A DNA stretch of 19,560 nucleotides, from the NCBI GenBank assembly GCA_937928475.1, contig CALFVE010000318.1, positions 1 to 19,560 on the forward strand, read 5' to 3'. Origin of the DNA: an uncultured bacterium (lineage in GTDB: Bacteria; Armatimonadota; Zipacnadia; Zipacnadales; Zipacnadaceae). A model generated the notes under the pieces. That model did not search any database. It had not been told where the DNA came from and saw only the letters and a list, made by a program, of their open reading frames with translations. The stretch's first letter is position 1, and the number at the start of each line of letters is the position of its first letter. Of the stretch, positions 12,931-19,560 are shown in pieces. The translations under genes and the position numbers were made by a program.

Positions 12931-15900
12931 ATGCGTCCTCTCACCCTGGCCTTGATGCTTGCTTTCCTGTTGTCGGCTGCCGCGGCAGTCGCGGCTGACG
13001 GGTCTGCGACGCTCGCCGGTGTGCCGGTGCTCACCGGGGCCCCGGCTACTTCCAGCGAGTTCATCCGGCTAATGAGCCAGCACCCTTCGATGGCCGGCTT
13101 TGCCCGCGACGGCGAAGTGATTACCGGCGGGGTGCAAGTGATAGCGCTGGGGGAGAAACTGCCCCTGGGCCCGGCGCCGCATACGCCCTGGGCGAAGCCC
13201 CTGGCCGGTGGCCCCCTGCGGGTGATTATGATCAGCACCACCGCCAATAACTTCGACATGGCGGAGGTGGAGCGCCGCCTGGACTGCCAGGTGCTGCACA
13301 TTCACCTGCCCGATCAGTACTACGCGGCCCGGCAGCATCCGGCGGCGGTCCAGGGGTACTTCTCCGAGCGCGCGCTGGAGACGCTCCGCAAGGACGCCGA
13401 CGTCATCCTGGCCGATCCGGTGGTGCGGGTGCTCAGTCCGGAAGTTGCCGAGGCGATCCTGCGCAAGGTGCAGGGAGGCTGCGGCCTGGTCTGGCTGCCG
13501 GTGGCCCGTTGGGGCGGGGGAGGGCAGTTCGGCTACTGGCCGACGGCCCCGGAGATGGCTCCCGCCTGGCAGGAACTGGCGGCGGCTATCATCAAGTCGG
13601 CGGAAGGGGGCAGCGGCAAGCATAGTTACCTGGACCAGCACCAGGTGACTTCGGCGGAAGGCTTCTTTGACGGGATTCCCTGGGAACTGCTCCCTGCGCA
13701 CTACTTGGTGCCGATGGAGCCCACGCCCGAAGCGACAGTGCTCGCTCAAGATGGCAACGTGCCGCTGGCCATCGGCGGCCCGGTCGGTCAGGGCCGCGCG
13801 GTGGCGCTCACCTGGGGCTCTTACATGGGTTGTTTCCCGCTCCAGGAGGACAACAAGCCGCCGAAGATCAGTCAGTACCAGGAGTACTACGCGTCCGCGA
13901 TCATTCGGGCTTTGCTCTGGGCGGCCCAGCGTCCCTGCCCAGTGACCTTTACGGGCACGGTTCCGCGCGTCGCGGCGGGCGCTCCCGTGAATCTGCGCCT
14001 GAGTCTGCGCGGAGTAGCAGCGGGCGAGGCCAAGGCGGAACTGCGGCTGCGCGACTTGCTCTGCCGCGAGGTCTGGAAGGGCACGGTGCCGGGCAAGGCT
14101 GAGCTGGAGGTCAAACTGCCGGCGCTAGCGGCAGGGCAGTATCTGTTGGACGCCATCGCGCGCGACGGCAAAGGCGCCAGCCTGGGTTGGGGCACCTTCG
14201 TGGTGACCGCGGAAGCGCAGGGGCTGCTCGGGGTGAGCCTGGATCGCGAGGCCTACGATCCCGGTCAGCCTGTGCGCATCGTCGCGCAGGTTGGCGAGGT
14301 TCCTGAGGGCGAGTACACTGCGACGCTCCAGGTGTGGGACTCCCTCGACCGGCTGCTCATGGAAAACACCAAGCCGCTGCCGGCGGGCAAGGCCGAGTGG
14401 ACTTTTCCTAACCGCGATCCGCTCTGCGTTCTGCACTACGCGGAGGTCATGGTCAAGCGCAACGATGCGCCCTATCTCGCCTCGCGGGTGGATGTGTTTG
14501 TGCCGCGGTACGACTTTCCTGACTTCCGCAACTGCCTGTGGGGGGCTTGGCTGCCGCCCTACGCCACCGCGCGGATTGACCGGCGACTGCGGGAGGGGAT
14601 GGGCTTCGACATCATGCTCTGCGGCGGCTACGGCGGGACCCACACAGTGGGGAACTACCAGCATCTGGTCAGCGGCTGCATACCCTTCTATACCAACACC
14701 GCCTACCTGAGTTCTCAGGCGGTAGAGACCAACCCGGGGAAGACGAAGGAAGACACCCTCAAGATGCTGGAGGGGTCGCTGCCCGAGTTCAAGCAGTTCG
14801 GCGGCGCGGTGATTTTCTTCCAGGACGAGCGCCACGGGATGAGCGACGCGGGCACGGTGACGCCGGAGGCCGTGGCCGCCTTCCGCGCCTGGCTGCGCGG
14901 CCGCTACCCCAGCATCCAGGCGCTGAACGCCGCCTGGGGTCGGGACTACGCGGACTTCGACGAGGTTATGCCGCTGCTGACCAAGGAGTTCGACCCCCGG
15001 CAGGAGCAGAGCCTGGCCCCCTGGCTGGAATGGCGACTGTGGGTGATGGACGCGGTCGTGGACATTGACCGCACGAGCGTCAAGCGCATCCACGAGTATC
15101 TGGGGCGAGAGGTCTGGACCGGTCTGGAGGGCATCTTCGGTTTGGCCGAGCACAATATTCCGTATGGGGGACTGGATCTCGCCGCGCAGGCCGAGGACTG
15201 CTTCAATGCCGCGGCTCCGTATGGCGAGAACCTGATGAATGCTTGCCAGTCGTTCTACCCCGGGCCTTCGTTTGCCTGGGGCGGATACTCCATGACCTAC
15301 GCCGGTTACCAGCGGTACGTCTGGGCGAGGGCGCTGCAGGGAGACTGGAGCCTGGGCTGGTTTACGGGCAGGACCTACTATACCCCCTACGACAACTTTC
15401 TGCCCCAGGCCCGCTGGGTGGCGGATCTGACCAAGCCCCTGCGCGAGGGCGTGGGCAAGCTGCTGGTCGAGAACCGCCCGATTGTGCGGGAGCCGATTGC
15501 CTTCCTGTACAGTCAGCCGAGCCTGTACTCGATGGCGATTCTGGGCAAGACGGTGGATCCCACGAATCAGCACCTGTTTGTGCGCCCGGCCGACTGGGCG
15601 CGGGACAGTCTGCAGCGCATGATCACCGATTCCGGGTTGCAATACAGTTACATTTCCGAGAAGCAACTCCAGCGAGGGCAGGCCCAGGGGCTCAAGGTGC
15701 TGATTCTGAGTTCGTGTGTCGCGCTGGAGCCGGAGACCTGCCGGGCGTTGGAGAAGTTCGTGAGCGAGGGGGGTATCGTGGTGGCTGACCTCTGCCCTGG
15801 GGTCTGGGATCACCACGGCGCTTACCACAGCCCGGGCCAACTCGACGCGCTCTTCGGGGTGACCCGCGCCGAGCGCTTCACTTTCGACACCATGCCACTG

Positions 15901-16728
15901 GACTGGGGTGTGGGGGTCTTCGAGGCGGAGCCGGACTTCAACATCGTGGGGGACTGGCTCATTGGGCAGTACTACGAGAAAACTCTGCAGGTGACCGACG
16001 GTCACGCCCTGGGCAAGCACATCTTCGGGCCAGTTCAGCCTCCGGCTTTCGTGTTCAAGCGCACCGGGAAGGGCGTCACTATCCTGATGAACTATCTGGA
16101 GACTGAGTACCGCCGAGTGCCGGAGCATTGGCAACAGATGTTCGCCACGGCGCTCTTCAAACTGGCGGGGATCTCCGCGCCAGTCATCCTGCGCGATCTC
16201 GCGCGGGAGCGGGACCCGATCACGAAGGGGCTCAAGGTCACGCGTTGGCAAGACGGGGAGGCGCAGTACGTGGGGATACTGCTCGACGAGGGGAAGAACA
16301 CGGAGATTGAACTCACCTCCGGCGGCTATCTGTACGAACTCGCCCAGGGCCTAGGCTATCTGGGCCAAGGGACCAAGGCGGCGCTGGACCTACGCGACAA
16401 GCCGTATGCGCTGCTGGCGGTGATGCCTTACAAGATTGAGGGCGTCAGCCTACGCGCCGGGGAGGCACGCCTGGGGCAGGACCTGCCGCTTGAGTTCTCG
16501 GTGAAGATTGGGGGCGGGCCGCCGGTGAAGCACGTGGTGCACCTCGATGTGTACAGGCCGGACGGCGGCTACTACTACTCGCTGAGCCGCAACTTTGTCT
16601 TCAAGGGCGGGCAGTGGCGAGGAGCCCTACCCCTGGCGCTCAACGATGCGCCGGGGCGCTGGACGATCAAGGCCCGCGAGGTGGTCTCTGGGCTGAGCGC
16701 GGAGGTAAGAGTGGAGGTGCGGAAGTGA
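12931..16728 (+). CDS. Exported GH42-like barrel protein with amidotransferase-like and Ig-like domains
   Basis: 1265-residue protein with a Sec signal peptide (MRPLTLALMLAFLLS..., likely cut after A22 in AVAA|D). Domains as I read them: an amidotransferase/ThuA-like alpha/beta domain (about 96-333); two Ig-like beta domains (about 334-430 and 431-525); a GH42-like TIM barrel (about 530-850); a second amidotransferase-like domain resembling the GH42 trimerisation domain (about 921-1070, LKVLILSSCVALEPETCRAL and FVSEGGIVVADL); and a C-terminal beta domain (about 1165-1265). In the barrel, E633 in FFQDERHG sits where GH42 enzymes keep the acid/base Glu. AFRAWLRGRYPSIQALNAAWG is a typical GH42 helix. 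The nucleophile Glu is not evident. An AGGAGG Shine-Dalgarno precedes the ATG, and the frame is open back to 12658 without support. It ends in a 4-base overlap with the next gene. Likely a secreted or periplasmic glycosidase-like enzyme; beta-galactosidase activity is not proven. Confidence 0.82.
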   Translation: MRPLTLALMLAFLLSAAAAVAADGSATLAGVPVLTGAPATSSEFIRLMSQHPSMAGFARDGEVITGGVQVIALGEKLPLGPAPHTPWAKPLAGGPLRVIMISTTANNFDMAEVERRLDCQVLHIHLPDQYYAARQHPAAVQGYFSERALETLRKDADVILADPVVRVLSPEVAEAILRKVQGGCGLVWLPVARWGGGGQFGYWPTAPEMAPAWQELAAAIIKSAEGGSGKHSYLDQHQVTSAEGFFDGIPWELLPAHYLVPMEPTPEATVLAQDGNVPLAIGGPVGQGRAVALTWGSYMGCFPLQEDNKPPKISQYQEYYASAIIRALLWAAQRPCPVTFTGTVPRVAAGAPVNLRLSLRGVAAGEAKAELRLRDLLCREVWKGTVPGKAELEVKLPALAAGQYLLDAIARDGKGASLGWGTFVVTAEAQGLLGVSLDREAYDPGQPVRIVAQVGEVPEGEYTATLQVWDSLDRLLMENTKPLPAGKAEWTFPNRDPLCVLHYAEVMVKRNDAPYLASRVDVFVPRYDFPDFRNCLWGAWLPPYATARIDRRLREGMGFDIMLCGGYGGTHTVGNYQHLVSGCIPFYTNTAYLSSQAVETNPGKTKEDTLKMLEGSLPEFKQFGGAVIFFQDERHGMSDAGTVTPEAVAAFRAWLRGRYPSIQALNAAWGRDYADFDEVMPLLTKEFDPRQEQSLAPWLEWRLWVMDAVVDIDRTSVKRIHEYLGREVWTGLEGIFGLAEHNIPYGGLDLAAQAEDCFNAAAPYGENLMNACQSFYPGPSFAWGGYSMTYAGYQRYVWARALQGDWSLGWFTGRTYYTPYDNFLPQARWVADLTKPLREGVGKLLVENRPIVREPIAFLYSQPSLYSMAILGKTVDPTNQHLFVRPADWARDSLQRMITDSGLQYSYISEKQLQRGQAQGLKVLILSSCVALEPETCRALEKFVSEGGIVVADLCPGVWDHHGAYHSPGQLDALFGVTRAERFTFDTMPLDWGVGVFEAEPDFNIVGDWLIGQYYEKTLQVTDGHALGKHIFGPVQPPAFVFKRTGKGVTILMNYLETEYRRVPEHWQQMFATALFKLAGISAPVILRDLARERDPITKGLKVTRWQDGEAQYVGILLDEGKNTEIELTSGGYLYELAQGLGYLGQGTKAALDLRDKPYALLAVMPYKIEGVSLRAGEARLGQDLPLEFSVKIGGGPPVKHVVHLDVYRPDGGYYYSLSRNFVFKGGQWRGALPLALNDAPGRWTIKAREVVSGLSAEVRVEVRK

Positions 16729-17804
16729 GCCTCCATCCCGGCGGATTCGGGGCTGGAGTCAGCGGGGCCGCGGGAATGCGGGGCTGGGGGGCGGGCTTGC
16801 TCCTGTCTCTACTGCTGGCGGCAACCGCCCTTGCTGAAGACCTGCCCCTCGGCCGGGGCTGGTATCTGGGTCCGGAGGGGCGTCCGGTCACCGTCGAGTG
16901 GCAAACGAAGAACCTTCAGGCGACGCCTGCCGATGAGTACTTGCGCTTGGAGGTGGCGGCGAAGGAGCGAGGCGAGGCAACGAGCGAGGCGCTGGCGCTC
17001 CAACCGCTGCGCCTCTACACAGTCTACCTCACCTGTCGCCGGGGGCCGGGCCTGGGGCTGTCGGCCAGCGTCAACTTCGTTAACGCCGAGAACCAGCGTG
17101 TCTCCCGCGGCCTGGTCTGGCAATTGCCGGAGGCGCCTCGGCCCAACTGGTGGCCGCTGGCGCCGTACAAGACGGAGTACGCGCAGCGCTTCTGCCTGCC
17201 TCCGGGCGCGCACGAGGTCAGCCTTCAGTTCGTGCTCACGGGCCATCCGGACGCGGGCTATAATTACTTTGACCTCTATGACCTGCGGATCGAGCGCGGG
17301 GCTGAGGTGCCCTACGGGGCGAAATTGGGTCCCAATCTGCTCGCCGCCGGTGACATGGAAGCGGCCAACGAAGAGGGCGTGCCCCTGGGCTGGAGCTACT
17401 GGGGAGCGCCGGCCAAGTCAGAGGTGATCGCTGCTGACGCCGAGGGCCGGACGGCCCACGGGGGGCGGCGCTTTCTCGCGGTCAGGCCCGGCAAGAGCTG
17501 CACCCTAGCGAGCAGTATGATTCCCATCGAGGAGGGCCGGGCCTACCGGCTGTCTTTCTGGGCGCGGGGCCAGGCCAGCCTCAGCGTGGGTGTGCAAAGC
17601 CTGGACCTCGACACCTGGCAGGGCCTGCGGGTCGGTGACGCTCAGGCGCAGTCGCTGCGCGTGGAGGCCGCCGACTGGACGCAGTATGAACTTACCTGGT
17701 TCGCCGAAGCGCTGAGGGTTCGCTATGCTCAGCCTTACCTGGGCATCACCCCACAGACTGAGGTCCATTTGGACGACATTGCCCTGCAGGAGATCAGACC
17801 CTAG
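16725..17804 (+). CDS. Exported carbohydrate-binding-like protein, coupled to the GH42-like gene
   Basis: 359 residues from a GTG whose bases overlap the preceding stop (GTGA), with GGAGG 7 bases upstream. This is the classic layout for translational coupling. An ATG at 16776 (residue 18) is an alternative start and gives a cleaner signal peptide (MRGWGAGLLLSLLLAATALA, cleaved before E38). The mature protein has two beta-rich halves. Residues about 38-200 contain aromatic patches such as RPNWWPLAPYKTEYAQRF and YNYFDLYDLRI. Residues about 202-359 begin NLLAAGDMEAANEEGVPLGW and end VHLDDIALQEIRP, the pattern of CBM4/9-like jelly-roll modules (PF02018 type). No catalytic motif is visible. It probably binds the glycan attacked by its upstream partner outside the cytoplasm. 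No membrane anchor beyond the signal is seen. Specific ligand unknown. Confidence 0.78.
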   Translation: MSLHPGGFGAGVSGAAGMRGWGAGLLLSLLLAATALAEDLPLGRGWYLGPEGRPVTVEWQTKNLQATPADEYLRLEVAAKERGEATSEALALQPLRLYTVYLTCRRGPGLGLSASVNFVNAENQRVSRGLVWQLPEAPRPNWWPLAPYKTEYAQRFCLPPGAHEVSLQFVLTGHPDAGYNYFDLYDLRIERGAEVPYGAKLGPNLLAAGDMEAANEEGVPLGWSYWGAPAKSEVIAADAEGRTAHGGRRFLAVRPGKSCTLASSMIPIEEGRAYRLSFWARGQASLSVGVQSLDLDTWQGLRVGDAQAQSLRVEAADWTQYELTWFAEALRVRYAQPYLGITPQTEVHLDDIALQEIRP

Positions 17805-17838
17805 GGTGCCTCACGTGTCGCTCGTACAGAAGGTACGG

Positions 17839-17861
17839 CCGAGGGGCGAGGCGCCCGTCGG
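17839..17861. terminator. Hairpin between convergent genes, possible two-way terminator
   Basis: In the 78-base gap between convergent genes, CCGA (17839-17842) pairs with TCGG (17858-17861) and GGGCG (17844-17848) pairs with CGCCC (17852-17856). There is one G-G mismatch and a 3-base loop. No U-tract is present on either side. The position between two convergent stops fits a shared terminator. Confidence 0.4.
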
Positions 17862-17882
17862 ACCGGGGTTGCCGAGCCGCTT

Positions 17883-18854
17883 CTAGAACCCGTGCTTCGC
17901 CAGCGCCTCGTTGATGGCTGCGATTTCGCCTTCCGTGAGACGCACGTCTCCGGCTGCTGCGTTTTCCAGAGCCTGGTCGGGATTGCGGGCGCCCACCAGG
18001 GCGTGGGTCAGGCCGGGCTGGGCAATGGTCCAGGCGATGGTCAACTGGGCCAGGGTGAGGCCGTGGCCGTCGGCAATCGGCTGGACCTCGGCGAGGAAGG
18101 CGGCGACCCTGGCGCGGTGCTCGGGGGTGAACCAGGGATGATTGCGCCGCAGGTCCCCCTCGGGGAACTCGCGGTCGGGTCCTACCTTGCCAGTGAGCAG
18201 GCCCTGCGCGAGCGGCGAATAGGCGAGCACCGCGAGGCCGTGCTCCCGGCAGTAGGGGAGGTTGGTGGCTTCGAGGTCGCGGCGCAACATGCTGTAAGGC
18301 TCTTGGTCGCTGACGATCTCCCCGTGGCGGCGGTATTCCTGCATCTGCGCGACGGTGGCGTTGCTGACTCCGATAGCCCGGATCTTGCCCTGAGCCTGTA
18401 AGTCGAGCAGGGCCTCCATGGTGTCGGCGATGGGGGTCGTCTCGTCCTGCCAGTGGGTCTGGAGGAGGTCTATGTAGTCGGTCTGGAGCCGGCGCAGGCT
18501 CTGCTCCACTTCGTAGCGAATGGAGTCCGGGCCCAGGTACTTGTAGACCTTCGTCCCCATCGTCTCGAACCAGAAGATGCCGGCCTCCTGGTGCCATTCC
18601 AGCCCGCACTTGGTGGCGATGATGGCCTGCTCGCGCCGGCCGGCAAGGGCCTTGCCTACGATCTCCTCGGAGCGGCCCAGGCCGTAGGCCGGAGCGGTGT
18701 CAATGAAGTTCATGCCGGCGTCGAGGCCGGCGCGGATGGCGGCGATGGCCTGCTCCTCGTCGGTTCCACCCCATTGGGCGCCGCCGATGGCCCAGGCGCC
18801 CAGCGCCACCACTGAGGCTTGAAGGCCGGATGATCCTAGCGGACGGTACTGCAT
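17883..18854 (-). CDS. Aldo/keto reductase
   Basis: 323-residue NADPH-dependent aldo/keto reductase (TIM barrel), which reduces or oxidises sugar aldehydes, ketones and related carbonyls in the cytoplasm. The catalytic tetrad is complete: D52 and Y57 in NFIDTAPAYGLGRSEE, K82 in IIATKCG and H134 in DLLQTHWQD. Cofactor-loop features IGVSN (161-165) and LAYSPLAQGLLTGK, and the C-terminal LVGARNPDQALENA nucleotide-binding segment, are present. The ATG has a GGGAGGA Shine-Dalgarno about 8 bases upstream. It lies downstream of a UroD-like gene on the same strand and converges with the binding-protein gene. In this setting a sugar or sugar-derived aldehyde substrate is plausible. Family certain; substrate unknown. 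Confidence 0.93.
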   Translation of the reverse strand: MQYRPLGSSGLQASVVALGAWAIGGAQWGGTDEEQAIAAIRAGLDAGMNFIDTAPAYGLGRSEEIVGKALAGRREQAIIATKCGLEWHQEAGIFWFETMGTKVYKYLGPDSIRYEVEQSLRRLQTDYIDLLQTHWQDETTPIADTMEALLDLQAQGKIRAIGVSNATVAQMQEYRRHGEIVSDQEPYSMLRRDLEATNLPYCREHGLAVLAYSPLAQGLLTGKVGPDREFPEGDLRRNHPWFTPEHRARVAAFLAEVQPIADGHGLTLAQLTIAWTIAQPGLTHALVGARNPDQALENAAAGDVRLTEGEIAAINEALAKHGF

Positions 18855-18911
18855 GTCTCTGTCCTCCCTAGCTGTGCTTGATGAGTGTGGATTCTGTCCG
18901 TGCTCGCGGGA

Positions 18912-18934
18912 GAGGGACTTGGGTAGCGTCCCTC
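18912..18934 (-). other. 7-bp inverted repeat upstream of the aldo/keto reductase gene
   Basis: GAGGGAC (18912-18918) and GTCCCTC (18928-18934) form a perfect 7-base-pair stem with a 9-base loop. It sits 58 bases before the aldo/keto reductase start and about 114 bases after the stop of the upstream UroD-like gene on the same strand. It could be a terminator for that gene, an operator or a leader hairpin; no U-tract is seen. Confidence 0.35.
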
Positions 18935-18975
18935 ACTCGCTCTTGGTCTCTGTCTCCCCTACGCAGTCTCCGGGC

Positions 18976-19036
18976 TTTTCCTGTGCTTCCGTTTGGCTTC
19001 CTGTGCGCTTCTGTCGTGCTCCCGTTGTGCTTCCTC
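18976..19036. repeat. Degenerate purine/pyrimidine low-complexity repeat
   Basis: One strand is built from variants of CTTCCTGTGC, TTCTGTCGTGC and TTGTGCTTCC. The exact 9-mer TTCCTGTGC occurs twice (18978-18986 and 18998-19006), 20 bases apart. On the minus strand, which would be the mRNA sense between the two genes, the stretch is purine-rich (AGGAAGCACA-like units). It does not encode a convincing protein and looks like decayed simple-sequence DNA or an unstructured leader. Confidence 0.4.
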
Positions 19037-19047
19037 GGGGCGTGCCT

Positions 19048-19560
19048 TCAGCAATTCCGCACCAACCACCGGAGAAACTCCTCGATCTCTTTCTCCGTTT
19101 GTAGTCCGGAGACATTGTATATGACTAGGTTGGGTCTGAGTTCCTTGTGCAGGGTCTTGAGCGCGTCGGCGGGGCCGTAGGCATAGACGCTCTTGCCCGC
19201 CGCCTGCACGCGCTTTAGCAGGTCAACCCAGGTGTACATCGGGCGGCCTTCCGCTTCCTGCCCGGAGCCGGGTACCCACTGGATGCCGTGCAAGTCCGGC
19301 AGACTGAGCAAGGAGGGAACGTGGGGGAGAGCGTCGGGGCCGTCCAGATGGTAGATGCTGTGGTCGAGGAAGGCGGTCTCGGCCTCCAGGCAGGGCATGA
19401 CCCAGCGGTCGAACATGCGAGGCGGCATCAATGCGGCAAAGTCGCACTGCACGCAGCCGCCTTTGCCCGGCCCTACCGCCCCCAACCAGGAGGTCGTCCA
19501 ACCTACCCGGCCCATTTGCGCCGCCTCGTACACCGCGTTGTAGACCGGCGCATAAAGGTC
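19048..19560 (-). CDS. UroD-like protein, C-terminal part only
   Basis: The last 170 residues of a minus-strand gene whose start lies beyond the window; the frame stays open to 19560. The segments CVQCDFAALMPPRMFDRWVMP, SIYHLDGPDALPHV and DLHGIQWVPGSG match the C-terminal half of a uroporphyrinogen-decarboxylase-like family, as far as I recognise it. In that family the His of HLDG and a Cys in the QCDF strand line the barrel mouth, where UroD-fold methyltransferases bind metal. The stop TGA follows RNC. It differs from the UroD-family protein at 4887-5933, which has HNHG and no QCDF, so the two are distant relatives and not recent duplicates. It is not canonical HemE. The aldo/keto reductase gene follows 193 bases downstream. 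Function unknown. Confidence 0.78.
   Translation of the reverse strand, partial: DLYAPVYNAVYEAAQMGRVGWTTSWLGAVGPGKGGCVQCDFAALMPPRMFDRWVMPCLEAETAFLDHSIYHLDGPDALPHVPSLLSLPDLHGIQWVPGSGQEAEGRPMYTWVDLLKRVQAAGKSVYAYGPADALKTLHKELRPNLVIYNVSGLQTEKEIEEFLRWLVRNC

Noticed and set aside
14125..16251. 708-codon minus-strand open frame inside the GH42-like gene
   Set aside because: Antisense to clear GH42 and amidotransferase motifs; its Arg/Pro/His-rich translation has no recognisable domain and no ribosome site.
16614..16724. Start of the binding protein upstream of 16725, inside the GH42-like gene
   Set aside because: The GTGA overlap with a Shine-Dalgarno explains initiation, and the upstream part is in another frame of a certain gene.
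18933..19115. 60-codon minus-strand frame in the gap before the aldo/keto reductase
   Set aside because: It overlaps the end of the UroD-like gene in another frame and runs through the low-complexity tract; no ribosome site or conserved motif.
1..19560. tRNA, rRNA, CRISPR, transposase or phage genes
   Set aside because: None recognised in any gap; all gaps are under 300 bases and none shows tRNA-like folding motifs or regular spacer arrays.

Overview
The window is GC-rich bacterial DNA with tightly packed genes on both strands and no RNA gene, CRISPR array or transposase that I could recognise. The gene content suggests a free-living, glycan-degrading member of the Armatimonadota/Planctomycetota type of bacteria. 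The main pointers are several enzymes of the sugar isomerase, Gfo/Idh/MocA, UroD-like and fucose-isomerase-like families, very large exported glycoside-hydrolase-like proteins, and a dispersed GCAGGCTGGAAGCCTGC-type palindrome between genes. This assignment is an inference from gene families; there is no ribosomal marker in the window.

Layout. The left part (1-4669, minus strand) has two housekeeping genes, a dGTP triphosphohydrolase running off the window edge and a branched-chain aminotransferase (ilvE). ilvE has a readable promoter and a structured leader. Upstream of these lies a pair typical of oxidative sugar or polyol metabolism: a Gfo/Idh/MocA dehydrogenase and a TIM-barrel sugar phosphate isomerase/epimerase. 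From 4887 the plus strand carries a UroD-family protein, a fucose-isomerase-like protein, a small nitroreductase and a GH38 alpha-mannosidase. The mannosidase converges on a minus-strand GT4 glycosyltransferase (11360-12655). A divergent region then leads into a 1265-residue exported protein with a GH42-like barrel between two amidotransferase-like domains. That gene is translationally coupled to an exported carbohydrate-binding protein (to 17804). The right end (minus strand) holds an aldo/keto reductase and the C-terminal part of a second UroD-like protein.

How the genes may work together. The exported GH42-like protein and its coupled binding partner would act on a glycan outside the cytoplasm. 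The GH38 enzyme shows no export signal and probably trims mannose-containing oligosaccharides inside. The isomerases, Gfo/Idh/MocA enzyme, aldo/keto reductase and possibly the nitroreductase would process the released sugars. The two UroD-like proteins are not canonical HemE, and their presence on both sides of the sugar genes is the most intriguing part of the window. No transporter, regulator or corrinoid protein is visible, so the cluster is incomplete here. I did not find a clear new defence or mobile system. The best leads are the GH42-like/binding-protein pair, the UroD-like/sugar association, the ilvE leader structures and the palindromic repeat family.
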